A DNA stretch of 42,658 nucleotides, from NCBI RefSeq assembly GCF_020687205.1, contig NZ_JAJEQE010000025.1, positions 1-42,658 on the forward strand. The letters are read 5' to 3'. The notes beneath the pieces are model-generated. The model was not told where the DNA came from and made no database searches. It saw only the letters and a program-made list of their open reading frames with translations. The stretch comes from Hominisplanchenecus faecis. GTDB lineage: Bacteria; Bacillota; Clostridia; Lachnospirales; Lachnospiraceae. Below, piece by piece: positions 24,440-34,314 of the stretch. Within the stretch, counting starts at the first letter, position 1. Each line of letters begins with the position of its first letter. A program made the translations under genes and the position numbers.

Positions 24440-26038
24440 TTACTCTTTATTATATAATTCAATTGTATGTTCACAAATCGTTTTTTTCACTTTTTCAATA
24501 TCCAAAGGTTTAGCTAAATGTGCGTTCATTCCTGCATCTAAACATCTTTGTACATCTTCTGCAAAAGCATTGGCGGTCATTGCAATAATCGGAATTATTC
24601 CTGCATCTGGTCGATTTAATGCCCGGATTGCTTTAGTCGCTGTCAATCCATCCATTACCGGCATCATAATATCCATAAGTATTGCATCAAATGTACCCAC
24701 CGGATTATTATTAAATAATTCGACAGCCTGCTGTCCATCATTAACCATTGTAATTATTGCACCTTCATCTTCTAAAAGTATTTCTGCAACCTCGGCATTC
24801 AACTCATTATCCTCTACTAACATGAGATTTAAACCATGAATGCTATTCTCTTTATCCGCCTCTTCTTTCTTAGATTTTTCTGGTGCAGCTCCCATCTCAA
24901 AAGGCAATTCAACTACAAAAGTGGATCCCTTTCCCACTTCGCTGGTAACAGAAATCGTGCCTTCCATTTTATCAATCATTTTTTTCACAATAGCCATGCC
25001 AAGTCCGGTTCCATGATAATTGCTCCGGGCATCAGCTCTTTCTTGTGCAAACGGTTCAAAAATATGTTTCAGAAATTCTTTGCTCATGCCAATTCCTGTA
25101 TCAGAAATTATCCATCGATAGGTAATTACATTATCCTTTTCTTCTATACATTCCTGTTTTGTCGAAATTTTCCCACCAAAATTTGTAAATTTAATGCTGT
25201 TTCCATATATATTCAAAAATATTTGTCGCAAATACAGCGGATTCGTTATAACGTACGGATGTACCCAAATACTATCTTCTGAAAAATCCACTGAAATTCC
25301 CTTATCCAGAGCACTTCCATCTATAATAGCTTTCATATCACAGAAAACATCAGGTAAACAGACTAATTCTAATGATAATTCTTCCCTGCCATCCTCCAAT
25401 TTACTCATTTGTAGGACATCATTAATCAGAGATAACATATGGTTTGCCGCCTTTTCCATTTCTTTGTAATTTTCACGTACAAGTTCCTCATCATCACTGT
25501 GTGCCATATTGATCTTTAGCAGACCCATGATTCCATTGAGTGGTGTGCGAATGTCATGACTCATATTAAGAAGAAATGTAGATTTTGCCCGATTCGCAGT
25601 GTCTGCTGCAATTAATGCTTTATGCAACTCATCCTGCTGCTCAAGCTCTTTCTTCTTTTGTTTTTTCTCTGATTCAAGTTTGGCAATCTTATGCTCTGCC
25701 TGTCTATTTGCTTCTTGTAAATTTCCGACAAGAATAATATTAGAAATAACTCCCAACACAATCACGCACAGCTTGTCACGATTAATCGGCGTATAAAAGA
25801 TCCAACTGTGATCTGTGGAAAAAAAGAATGCTGAATATAAAACAGCAATAACACCACTTATTATCCCTGCCAAATACCCGGATTGTACTATTGACGCTGA
25901 AAGCACAACAAATAACACAATATTCGGATTTGGAATATTAAATTTATATACAATAAGACAGGCAAAAATTTGTATTATCCCTGCCAATATACTTCCTTTT
26001 AGCTTTATAATTTTATTCATGAAATTATTTTTTCTCAT
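24440..26038 (-). CDS. hybrid histidine kinase with 4TM input
   Basis: This is a 532-aa protein. Residues 8-108 contain about four membrane segments with short loops (GSILAGIIQIFACLIVY, IVLFVVLSASIVQSGYLAG, ISGVIAVLYSAFFF, LCVIVLGVISNIILVG), resembling DUF4118-type inputs. A coiled linker leads to HisKA (LNMSHDIRTPLNGI, His about 160), the ATPase domain (DTGIGMSKEF, GTGLGMAIVKKMI) and a receiver (ILMDIMMPVMDG). GGGAGAT precedes the ATG. The ATG abuts exactly the stop codon of the upstream kinase relic. The gene has no output partner nearby. Confidence 0.9.
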   Translation of the reverse strand: MRKNNFMNKIIKLKGSILAGIIQIFACLIVYKFNIPNPNIVLFVVLSASIVQSGYLAGIISGVIAVLYSAFFFSTDHSWIFYTPINRDKLCVIVLGVISNIILVGNLQEANRQAEHKIAKLESEKKQKKKELEQQDELHKALIAADTANRAKSTFLLNMSHDIRTPLNGIMGLLKINMAHSDDEELVRENYKEMEKAANHMLSLINDVLQMSKLEDGREELSLELVCLPDVFCDMKAIIDGSALDKGISVDFSEDSIWVHPYVITNPLYLRQIFLNIYGNSIKFTNFGGKISTKQECIEEKDNVITYRWIISDTGIGMSKEFLKHIFEPFAQERADARSNYHGTGLGMAIVKKMIDKMEGTISVTSEVGKGSTFVVELPFEMGAAPEKSKKEEADKENSIHGLNLMLVEDNELNAEVAEILLEDEGAIITMVNDGQQAVELFNNNPVGTFDAILMDIMMPVMDGLTATKAIRALNRPDAGIIPIIAMTANAFAEDVQRCLDAGMNAHLAKPLDIEKVKKTICEHTIELYNKE

Positions 26039-26671
26039 CTATAATATCTCCCACTGATGCAACATACTTCTTATTTCGATATATCCCAAAATCATGGGAC
26101 ATATGTGACAGAAATGTTGTTTTGCCTTGTTTGCAGCCCGTGCATGCTCTGCCAGTTCCGCCATTTCCTCAGCCTTCTCCTGGGCTACCTTCTGAGCTTT
26201 TTTTCTTGCACTGAGACGCATTGCTATCACAGCCATAGTAGTCAGCAGCCATCCGAAAATAAGAAGAACCCAAACAGTAACAACATTGATTTCTCCATCA
26301 AATTCACGCCGTGTCACCCTTGCCAGCTGCATTGTAATGAAAGGTGCAGTAAGCCCCCATTTTTTCGTCTCAGCATAGTTATCTATTTCCAGGCGTGCAT
26401 CGATACTCATATCTGTGGCTTCCTTATTTTTCTGATAAGCAATATACTCATCTCTGGTGGCAGGTGTAAGAAACTCATAGGAAATCCCGGCATAGTCTGC
26501 AATTTTCCGGAAGTAATCCGGGATAATCCCCTTCATCTCACCATTTTCATTATAAGAATATGGATAACGGGACAGATCACACAGAACATGAAGCGGGTTG
26601 TCCTTGGAATATTGTGCAATAATACTTTTGCAAATTAACTCGTCAAAGCATCCTTGACAAACATCTCCATT
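26039..26671 (-). pseudogene. remnant of an SBP-type hybrid kinase
   Basis: The open frame has the second half of a solute-binding domain (LCDLSRYPYSYNENGEMKGI, IIPDYFRKIADYAGISYEFL, DMSIDARLEIDNYAETKKWG), a membrane segment (VVTVWVLLIFGWLLTTMAVI) and the start of the kinase linker (AEHARAANKAK). At that point a frameshift appears: the next frame would give TTFLSHMSHD, the H-box start, and then unrelated residues. The whole catalytic part is lost. Its stop touches the start of the next kinase. A frame start at ATG 26536 is possible but without a good ribosome site. Confidence 0.75.
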
Positions 26672-26765
26672 TCATCGTTTAAAGCTCTGAGTTCTTCCAT
26701 CAGAATCCCCCGTTTTCATATTTTTCATCCTTTCCTGCTATCTTAACACACTCTGTATAGCAAAC

Positions 26766-26811
26766 AAAGTGCGTAAGCTTTGAAATTTTATTTTCTCAAC
26801 TTACACACTTT
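26766..26811 (-). terminator. possible terminator after the TPR/P-loop gene
   Basis: AAAGTGCGTAAG and CTTACACACTTT pair with one mismatch across a 22-base AT-rich loop. The structure lies about 100 bp after the stop at 26909, and the bases beyond it on the minus strand are not a clear T-run. The stretch 26672-26908 holds no other recognisable gene. Confidence 0.35.
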
Positions 26812-26908
26812 ATTTTACACTCCCGCAAATTTGCTTGTAACCCGCATAAATACAGGTATCTTATGATTGTGTGGATTACTCAAACTCAGTCGTAGAAGAC
26901 TCTTTTTT

Positions 26909-29470
26909 CTATCTGAAATCCTTTTCGTAGAGGATCACACGATCATCCGCATCGTATCTCTTCTTGGAGAGAACCATGCTCAGTTTCCGAAATCCGATCT
27001 TTTCAGACTGGCGGATGGCCTCATCCACAATCTCTTTGACGTCGATCACAGTAACCGGTCTACCCGCTTCCTGCAGCTCACTGATTCTATCATAGAGCGT
27101 CGGGATTGCTTCTTCGTCGATCGTGTAATCTTCCTCGTAAGCATAAGTACGTCCAAATTCGACAAGTTCATCATTGGTAAATACCGGAATAACAATCTCG
27201 CTTGTAAACTTCTCTGCGAAATCCGGATGCTTCTCAAACAGCTCTTTCAGATATTTCTTCTCATCTTCCAGAACCACAAGAAGTGCATCTGTACGGAACT
27301 CCATCGCTTTGGAAAGCTGTTCCACAACGGCATCATCCAGATCACCGGCTTCCTCAATGATCAGCGTACCACCCGCAATCTTGGCAACCGTAGACGGAAT
27401 ATCCTTTTTATTGAAATCCTCTGCATAAATCTTTGCAATCTTTACAGATTCCTCGCCTTTTTCTTCACTGATTGTCTTTGCAAAACGAATACCGAGCGTA
27501 GACTTTCCACTGCCCTCTGCACCAAGAATGATCAGATTGCCGACTCTGGACGTCTGATCTGTAGATTTCATCTTCTTCATTACCATATATAATGCCGAAG
27601 CAATCTGCTGACTCAGCCCTGCCACCGTTGCAAAATAAGAGAAATTATACTTCTGTTCTTCCGTCAGATCCGTCGGAACTGCATCCTCTTCCTTTACAGA
27701 TGCTGCTTCTTTTTTTTCTTCCTTTTCTTTTTCGGCCTGCTTTTCCTTCTCTTGCTTTTCGAGCTCCGCCGCCTGTTTCTCAAGCTCCGCTTCAATCTCT
27801 TTTGCAATATCCCTTGTATTTCCAAGGGCCGCCTTTTTCGCACTTGCGTCTTCGACTGCGTCCTCTTTCACTTCTGTTTCCGGGTCAGCCTGAGATACTT
27901 CCGCAACTTCCTCAATCGGCTGCACTTCTATTTCCTGTTCAGCCTCAACTACTTCTTCAACCTGTGGTGTCTCTTCTGGCTCTGCTACTTCTTCAATTAC
28001 TTTCTCAATCGGTGCTGCCTCTTCTGGTTCAGCCTCAGCCACTTCTTCAACCTGTGGTTCAACTTCTGGTGCAACCTCAACTATTTTCTCAGCCAGTTCA
28101 ACCTCTGTTTCCGGCTCAACTTCAGCGACTTCCTCCACATGTGATTCTGCTGCTTTCACTGGCTGTGCTTCTGCTTCAACCTTTTTGCCCAGAACTGCTG
28201 CGATTGCCGCTTCTTTCTGTGCAAGACTCATGGACAGCAGAATATCATCAATATTGTTTCTTTTGATCTCTTCTGCCGGAACTTCTTCAGCTGCTTCTTC
28301 TGCCTCGGCAGTCACATCATTCATCGGTTCGATAATGTCACTCTCATCCGGTTTTCTCTGAATACCGGAGAGAATATCCCGCATACTCTTTGCAAGTTCT
28401 GCCTGAAGGTCTTCTGTATTAAATTCATATTTTTTATCCGCTTTTGCCGGTGCATCCTGACCGGCTGCATCTGCCTTTTCTTTTGATACGTTTTCCGCTT
28501 CGGAATCTGCGTCATCCACAATTTTCTCATCGACCTCTGCATCATCCGCTGCCTTCTCTGCGGCATTCTCATGATCGACAGTCTTTTCCGGGGTCGTTAC
28601 CGGCAATTCCTTATGGAAATCCTGTTCTTCCTGATCGGTTTTTTCCTGATTTTCAGAAAATGCTGCAAAGATTCCGTAATCATCATTTTCTTCTTTTTCA
28701 GCTGTATGTTCTGCGACGCTCTGTGCGATCTCTTTTTCCGTTACAGAAATCACATCATCCGTGATCACTTCTTTGCTGGATTCTGGCATATTTTCCAGAA
28801 TAGCTTTTTCCAGATCCGGTGCAACATTTTCTACCATTTCCGCTTTTGGCATGGTAGCTTCGTTGCGGTTGTCATAAATCGCCTGCTGTACCGGTGTCAG
28901 TGCTTTGATCCTCTGTTTCAGTTCGAGTGCACGGATAACATACTTGCCCTGTCTGAACCACACAACCAGATCATCGCAAGCATCAACACATTTCTCCTTC
29001 TGTCCGGCACGATAATAAAGTTTTGCAAGCTCATAGGCATATTTTTCCGTGTATTCTTTCTGATTATATTCTTCCAGAATCTCAATCTGATCCTCGATCG
29101 CCGCACCTCTGCCTCGATAGATCATATATTTCAAAAGATAACGTGAATTGTCGTGCGGTGCTGCTTCAACAAATTCACTGTAAAATTCCGCTGCATCATC
29201 AAACTCCCGCAGTTTTACGGAAATCTCCGTTAAATGGAACAAAATGTTTCTCACTGCCTGAGATTTGCGGTATGCACGAAGCAAAAGTGCCTTACTGTCC
29301 TGCAATCTTCCGATTTCTTCATAAATTTCGCTGATCATACAAAGCGTTCTGACATTTCTTACTCTCCGCCAGTCAATCGTATCAATAATATCTGCCGCAT
29401 CTTCATAATATCCCTGATCAGCCAGCTTTGTTATTTCTTCTAACTTAAGGTTGTATTCGTATTTATCCAC
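26909..29470 (-). CDS. TPR - acidic repeat - P-loop ATPase protein
   Basis: This is an 853-aa soluble protein. Residues 1-200 are TPR-like helical repeats (EEITKLADQGYYEDAADIID, AKLYYRAGQKEKCVDACDDL). Residues about 220-590 are low-complexity and acidic, with many short repeats of the type EVAEPE, EVEP and VEEVAEAEP. The C-terminal part is an AAA-like module with Walker A GAEGSGKST, Walker B LIIEEAG, and a lid region resembling CbxX/SpoVK proteins. Start is GTG 29470, with GAGGTG upstream. It has its own consensus promoter. No signal or membrane segment is seen. The function is unknown; a scaffold with an ATPase switch is a reasonable description, no more. Confidence 0.82.
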   Translation of the reverse strand: MDKYEYNLKLEEITKLADQGYYEDAADIIDTIDWRRVRNVRTLCMISEIYEEIGRLQDSKALLLRAYRKSQAVRNILFHLTEISVKLREFDDAAEFYSEFVEAAPHDNSRYLLKYMIYRGRGAAIEDQIEILEEYNQKEYTEKYAYELAKLYYRAGQKEKCVDACDDLVVWFRQGKYVIRALELKQRIKALTPVQQAIYDNRNEATMPKAEMVENVAPDLEKAILENMPESSKEVITDDVISVTEKEIAQSVAEHTAEKEENDDYGIFAAFSENQEKTDQEEQDFHKELPVTTPEKTVDHENAAEKAADDAEVDEKIVDDADSEAENVSKEKADAAGQDAPAKADKKYEFNTEDLQAELAKSMRDILSGIQRKPDESDIIEPMNDVTAEAEEAAEEVPAEEIKRNNIDDILLSMSLAQKEAAIAAVLGKKVEAEAQPVKAAESHVEEVAEVEPETEVELAEKIVEVAPEVEPQVEEVAEAEPEEAAPIEKVIEEVAEPEETPQVEEVVEAEQEIEVQPIEEVAEVSQADPETEVKEDAVEDASAKKAALGNTRDIAKEIEAELEKQAAELEKQEKEKQAEKEKEEKKEAASVKEEDAVPTDLTEEQKYNFSYFATVAGLSQQIASALYMVMKKMKSTDQTSRVGNLIILGAEGSGKSTLGIRFAKTISEEKGEESVKIAKIYAEDFNKKDIPSTVAKIAGGTLIIEEAGDLDDAVVEQLSKAMEFRTDALLVVLEDEKKYLKELFEKHPDFAEKFTSEIVIPVFTNDELVEFGRTYAYEEDYTIDEEAIPTLYDRISELQEAGRPVTVIDVKEIVDEAIRQSEKIGFRKLSMVLSKKRYDADDRVILYEKDFR

Positions 29471-29541
29471 TGTTTCACCTCGTATATGTTCCTGCCTGTT
29501 ATTATCCTATTTTATTCTACTATTACTCTTCATGTTTTTAA

Positions 29542-29570
29542 AGTATACTACACCAAAAATACATTGTCAA
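29542..29570 (-). promoter_or_regulatory. promoter of the TPR/P-loop gene
   Basis: TTGACA (29565-29570) and TATACT (29542-29547) on the minus strand, with a 17-bp spacer, lie about 75 bp before the GTG start. Confidence 0.75.
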
Positions 29571-29626
29571 ACCGAGGGTTTTCGCAATTTTTCCGTCTGA
29601 CCGGTTCTTTTTCCCCGGAAATATCC

Positions 29627-29657
29627 AAAAAGGAAGCCGCTGTTTTTTTGCGGCTCC
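29627..29657 (-). terminator. terminator of the vWA-hydrolase gene
   Basis: GGAGCCGC and GCGGCTTCC pair over an A-rich loop and are followed by TTTTT on the minus strand, ten bases after the stop of the upstream gene. Confidence 0.85.
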
Positions 29658-29666
29658 CCGATACTC

Positions 29667-32600
29667 TTATTTGGTCTTACCGATTTTAACTTTTGACCAG
29701 GCAGAATAGTATTTCTTTCTGTTTTTCTTTTTCCAGGTTCTGATCCGGATATAATATTTCTTTCTGGATTTTAACTTGGATACCGTAGTACTGTTCTTTT
29801 TCATACCACTGATATTTTTTGTCTTTTTTGATTTGAATTTTCTGCTTGTTGATACCTGAATCTGATATCCTGACACCTGCTTTTTCTGTTTTTTCCAGGA
29901 AATACTCAGTGCCTTCTTCTTTTTGATGACTTTGGTGATCTTCGTCGCTTTCGGAACAATTTTGAAAGAAAGTGTTTTGCTGCCACAGTATTTATTTTTC
30001 ATTTTTACATTTACATGGTACTGACCAACCTTCTTTCTTCCTGCCTGATACGATACCGTATAATGATCGGAAGATACTCTGTTGCCATCACCATCAAGTA
30101 CAATAACGCCTGGATTTTTTGTCTTTCCATCGTATACATATTTCGTCTTTGAAAGTTTTACCACTTTTGGTGTCCGCTTTTTCACAAACTTCGCAGTAAT
30201 GCTTTCATCAGACAGTATCTGTATCCTGTAATCCTCTTCTTTTGAAAGCAGTATTCCTTCTCTGTACCATCCTTCGAAAACATATTCTTCCTCCGGAATT
30301 GCCTGAAGTTTCGCAAACTGCCCATACTGGTAAATACCTCCGCCAATCACAGTTCCGGCTTTTTCATCAGATACAAGTGCTTCCACCGTAAAATATGCAT
30401 TTCTTGCATCGTCTCCGGACAAATCCGAATCCGAATTTATTGTGTTTCCATCTGCATCATAAAGTCTGTACTCCGCATCGGAACCTTCCGGAGTATCCTT
30501 CTCCAGCTCCGCTTTATCGTATGCTGGGAGAACGCCTTCCACCACTTCTCCTCTTTCCATCTCAATATTGAAATAATTGATGTTTCGCGTATACTCACCG
30601 GCCAGAGCACTGTATTCATTGATGCTGTAATTGACGCTGTCTTTTTCACGTGCAGTCATTTCCACATAAAAAGTTTCATCCACCGGAAGGACAACATATT
30701 TCTGCCCATTGTTATCCACCCCTGCAATATAACTTCCTGTTTCATCCGACTGCTCATTGATGATCGATGCAATCTTATTTTGTTCTGCATCAAAAACCTT
30801 AACATCAACCTCACAGTTGATTCGAATGATCCGGAATCCGCCATTGTTCAGGCGATTTGCAGTTGTTCCGACATAATTGCTGTCCATCGATGCCAGCCAT
30901 GCATAACACAGTTCCGGATAATGAGCTGCCCCGAGTCCTTCTCCATTTAAAACAGCCGTTGTAAAATAATTCGGATGATTGCTGACAAGTGCAAGCATCA
31001 GATCACTCAGTTTCACACCCGCATAATCAATGACAAGCTCATTATAATCTGTGATTCCTGCATCCTGAAGTGCTTTCCTGAGCCATCCCGATACGATTTT
31101 CAATGCCTTTTCTTCCGTTCCCCATGGATTGATCCCGGTATTCCAGATATATGCACCCACAAATTTATACCATTCACTCTTTACCTGCGATACAATCGAA
31201 TCCGTCAGACGTCCTGACTGTTCATCGGTACAACCAAAAACTACGGAACAAATCTCCCGAATCTCATTCTGATAACGATCAACATAATTTTCTCTGTTTA
31301 CGATAAATTTTTTAGATAAGATTGTAACATAATCTGACAGAAATACGCCCTGAGAATAATTATGTTTCGTATCATTAACGATCAGCCCATCTTTTAAGAA
31401 CCCAACCGCATTCCAGGTCAGATTGTCCACAGAGATTTTTTTCATTTGAAAATCATCTACAACATACTTCTCTGTTGTTGGCATCGCCTGGTAGATCGCC
31501 AGCATTTTCTTTTTCAGATCTGCATAATCTTCCGGTTCTGACTCCGCAGACGGCAAATATCGATCAATACCATATCTGCCAAATCCCATGGCTGCCGGTG
31601 CTACATAAGGCACAGGATCACTCTGATTAATAATATTAAATATATTATCATACTTTGAATCCCCATTTACCTCTTCGCTCAATGCACCTGCCGGCGTTTC
31701 AAAACAATAACCATAAACATCTTTTCTCTGATACGAGATATCGTTTCCCAAAGCGATTCCCTTATCAAGTTCACCGCTCACCAGATTCGCTGTTGCCGCT
31801 GCACGGCTGTATCCCGTGACCCATATTTTAACCTGTCCGGAAATTCCCTGCTTGGAAATATATTGTTTCAAATAAGAAAGAACATTATTTTTCGCAGTAT
31901 TAAATCCCTGATGCTGTCCGGATGTACCAATCGTAAAATTGCTTGCCCATTCCTGCTCATAACCGCCGCCTCTGACAGCAACTGCAATCAGTGTATATTC
32001 CTCATCTTTTACTTTCACAGGTTTATTTCCGATGATAACGCCAATCGAATCCGTCGTCGGTTTCTTCGTAAACCAGTCATTTACTGCTATATTTTCATCT
32101 GCGAATCCCATTTCTTTCAACAACGCTCTGGCATTGCTGCTTTTATTGGTGTAATCCGTCTGACCGCCATCACTGCTTCCAAATGCCGACATTGCAAAAC
32201 TGAGCGACATCGTTGCCAGACTCGGATTATAATTATAGGCACTCTTTGCAAAATAATTGTCCGAATAATAACATTTGGCTGTACTGTCTCCACTGTAGGT
32301 AAACGTTATCTCCTTTACCGAAGACAGAATATCATCTGCGACCTCTCCAAACGTAAATTCCAGATCATCCACCGAATACACCGGATAAAAATAATCCTCG
32401 GATGTTGCGATATCAGACGCAGTCATTTTGAAAAATTCTGCAATATTCTTTCCTTCTTGCGGCATATTTGCCATCGTCTTGAACAGACCGATAGAATACA
32501 GGTTAATTCCCTGATCTTTTAACAGATCTGCTTCTTCCAGTGTATGATTTGCATATGCATACAGGTGAACATTTGTATCATTTCTGTGCCATGCATTTCC

Positions 32601-33122
32601 CACAACATTTCCATCGTAATAACCATCATAATTATAATCGCCTTCGTTGGTCATTCCGGTAGAAAAAAGCACAACATTTTTAATCACATTTTCACTATCT
32701 GCATGATTTAACATAGAATTTGCCAGTTCCAGACCACTTGATATATCTCTGGTCGTGCTGGAAGCGGAAAGATTATTAATCTTATTGATCAGCGAGCTGT
32801 ATTCTTTTGAAAAACCAGATACAGTAGTTGCATAATCTTTATAAGAAATGACCGCCACATAATTATCTCCGCCTGTTGCACTGATATCCCGGATAAATTT
32901 CCCGGCAGCACTCTTGACATCAGATAATGCCGTATCTGCCGTGTAAATCGTCTCATTATTATATGTAAATTCTGCTGTGTCCGAGGTATCCAGCACCAAT
33001 ACCGTATACCGCTTCACATTTGCTGCCGCATGGATTTCCAGGATGCCAAATGGCAGATTCACACCGGTGATCACTAAAATAACAGCCAGCCAAAGACTGA
33101 TGATCCTTTTCATTTTTCTCAT
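29667..33122 (-). CDS. secreted vWA - lipase-like - Fn3 surface protein
   Basis: This is a 1151-aa protein from ATG 33122 (AAGGAG upstream); the longer frame to 33206 runs into the preceding gene and has no site. A signal peptide covers about 1-33 (LWLAVILVITGVNLPFG, cut near HAA). A von Willebrand A domain follows (VLVLDTSDTAEF at the metal site; NVVLFSTGMTNEGDYNYDG). Next comes an alpha/beta-hydrolase part of lipase type with the nucleophile elbow VTGYSRAAA and a region SDPVPYVAPAAMGFGRYG. Then come mixed beta domains, an InlB-like VFEGWYREG repeat and a C-terminal Fn3 domain rich in Lys (SGYQIQVSTSRKFKSKKTKN). No LPXTG motif is visible. Secretion and surface binding are likely; hydrolase activity is inference. 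Confidence 0.88.
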   Translation of the reverse strand: MRKMKRIISLWLAVILVITGVNLPFGILEIHAAANVKRYTVLVLDTSDTAEFTYNNETIYTADTALSDVKSAAGKFIRDISATGGDNYVAVISYKDYATTVSGFSKEYSSLINKINNLSASSTTRDISSGLELANSMLNHADSENVIKNVVLFSTGMTNEGDYNYDGYYDGNVVGNAWHRNDTNVHLYAYANHTLEEADLLKDQGINLYSIGLFKTMANMPQEGKNIAEFFKMTASDIATSEDYFYPVYSVDDLEFTFGEVADDILSSVKEITFTYSGDSTAKCYYSDNYFAKSAYNYNPSLATMSLSFAMSAFGSSDGGQTDYTNKSSNARALLKEMGFADENIAVNDWFTKKPTTDSIGVIIGNKPVKVKDEEYTLIAVAVRGGGYEQEWASNFTIGTSGQHQGFNTAKNNVLSYLKQYISKQGISGQVKIWVTGYSRAAATANLVSGELDKGIALGNDISYQRKDVYGYCFETPAGALSEEVNGDSKYDNIFNIINQSDPVPYVAPAAMGFGRYGIDRYLPSAESEPEDYADLKKKMLAIYQAMPTTEKYVVDDFQMKKISVDNLTWNAVGFLKDGLIVNDTKHNYSQGVFLSDYVTILSKKFIVNRENYVDRYQNEIREICSVVFGCTDEQSGRLTDSIVSQVKSEWYKFVGAYIWNTGINPWGTEEKALKIVSGWLRKALQDAGITDYNELVIDYAGVKLSDLMLALVSNHPNYFTTAVLNGEGLGAAHYPELCYAWLASMDSNYVGTTANRLNNGGFRIIRINCEVDVKVFDAEQNKIASIINEQSDETGSYIAGVDNNGQKYVVLPVDETFYVEMTAREKDSVNYSINEYSALAGEYTRNINYFNIEMERGEVVEGVLPAYDKAELEKDTPEGSDAEYRLYDADGNTINSDSDLSGDDARNAYFTVEALVSDEKAGTVIGGGIYQYGQFAKLQAIPEEEYVFEGWYREGILLSKEEDYRIQILSDESITAKFVKKRTPKVVKLSKTKYVYDGKTKNPGVIVLDGDGNRVSSDHYTVSYQAGRKKVGQYHVNVKMKNKYCGSKTLSFKIVPKATKITKVIKKKKALSISWKKQKKQVSGYQIQVSTSRKFKSKKTKNISGMKKNSTTVSKLKSRKKYYIRIRTWKKKNRKKYYSAWSKVKIGKTK

Positions 33123-33136
33123 ATTCCCAAACTCCT

Positions 33137-33859
33137 TTACTGCCTCTGCTGCAATACTCTGTGTCCATCCTGATCGGTTTCCATTTTGCAGTCCCCCGGC
33201 ACACAAAATGCCGGCCGCACTCCATTTTTATCATATGCATTGGAAAAGCCGATCTTGTTATTCGCCCCAATAACATAAACGCAGGAAGTATAATATGTGT
33301 TCGGCGTTCGCAGCCACCAGCTGCTTTTTTGATTTTCTTTCAAAACAATACGCTGTTCTTCCTTCTCAAAAAATCTAAGAAACGTTCCTTCCGATGCTGC
33401 ATTTATATTCTGATCTTCCATCACCTCACTGTATGCCAGCAAAAAAATCTTTCTCTTTATACTTTTTGTCCCTGTTCCTGAAACTCCCAATGATTTCTCA
33501 TCCGTTATCTTAATCTCAGATTCCAAAACAGGCATCCCATCCGGAAGCTGTCTGATATATTCATGGTTTAAATAATCATCCATAAAACTGTTTTCATAAT
33601 ACGCTTCATAAGAATTTATCTGCATATTCATTTTCAGTACTTCTTTCCTCAACAGTAGTGTCTCGCCATTATAATCAGAAGTCAATACCAGAAATGGAAC
33701 CAGTTCATGCCCTTCCCGGATATATACCAGATGATCACCCTTTTTATTTTTATCATATGCCAGATCCGATACTACACGGCACTCTTTCGTATGAAATCGA
33801 AACCATATACCTGTACACATCAAAAAGATTACGCTTATCAGAATCATTATTTTTTTCAT
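33137..33859 (-). CDS. DUF6273-like membrane-anchored protein
   Basis: This is a 240-aa protein from ATG 33859 (AAAGGTG upstream). A signal or anchor segment covers 1-20 (IMILISVIFLMCTGIWF). The body contains SYEAYYENSFMDDYLNHEYI and the pattern SWWLRTP...YVIGANNKIGFSNAYDKNGVRPAF, which is the DUF6273 signature seen at the end of many secreted Firmicutes proteins. The role is unknown. It ends 14 bp before the large vWA protein, so the two are probably made from one transcript. Upstream is a long AT-rich gap with a strong hairpin. Confidence 0.8.
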   Translation of the reverse strand: MKKIMILISVIFLMCTGIWFRFHTKECRVVSDLAYDKNKKGDHLVYIREGHELVPFLVLTSDYNGETLLLRKEVLKMNMQINSYEAYYENSFMDDYLNHEYIRQLPDGMPVLESEIKITDEKSLGVSGTGTKSIKRKIFLLAYSEVMEDQNINAASEGTFLRFFEKEEQRIVLKENQKSSWWLRTPNTYYTSCVYVIGANNKIGFSNAYDKNGVRPAFCVPGDCKMETDQDGHRVLQQRQ

Positions 33860-33922
33860 GCTGCACCTTTTTATATTTTTTGGAATTGTTTTCGTAACAG
33901 AATTGTTTTTAAGAACAAAAAA

Positions 33923-33960
33923 GGAAACCGTTACTTCCACTACTTTCCGTAACGGTTTCC
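33923..33960 (-). terminator. perfect 12-bp stem-loop before the DUF6273 gene
   Basis: GGAAACCGTTAC and GTAACGGTTTCC pair perfectly over a 14-base loop, followed on the minus strand by TTTTTTGTTCTT. It looks like an intrinsic terminator, but the nearest upstream minus gene (blaI) ends 800 bp away. It may therefore be a leader attenuator for the DUF6273/vWA operon. I see no good promoter between the hairpin and the gene. Confidence 0.7.
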
Positions 33961-34314
33961 CTTATTTTCAATATTTAATTGTATTTTTATTTAGAATGTA
34001 ATCGGAGGATTCTATTCAAAGTTTCCTGCTATTTATGTTAAATATTATAGTCGATATATAATATTTGCTTTTTATTTAACCCAAAGTTTCAAATATCTTT
34101 TTCCGAATATCTATTTTCTATACGTTCTTCTATATATTTCTTCTTCAAATGTGGTTCTATTCCTTTCGACTGTATGAAAGTAACCGACTGTTCTGTAAAA
34201 ACCATATCTGAGAATGATATATAAAATACTTATATTTTTTAGATTATATTTCTTTACACATAATCTAAAAACCTTTGAATAATGTGGTAATCCTTCAATA
34301 TAGTGGCTGTTTCG

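Noticed and set aside
27880-28150. Short repeats resembling a CRISPR array
   Set aside because: They are in-frame codon repeats for acidic residues, with no regular spacers.
27592-28266. Long plus-strand frame rich in Leu, Pro and Gln
   Set aside because: It is the antisense of the acidic repeat linker of the TPR/P-loop gene, and its composition follows from that.
31863-32522. 219-codon plus-strand frame opposite the vWA protein
   Set aside because: Composition rich in Cys, Arg and His, no ribosome site, and a clear domain set on the other strand.
33123-33206. Longer N-terminus of the vWA protein
   Set aside because: The added residues overlap the preceding gene and lack signal-peptide character; AAGGAG before ATG 33122 fits better.
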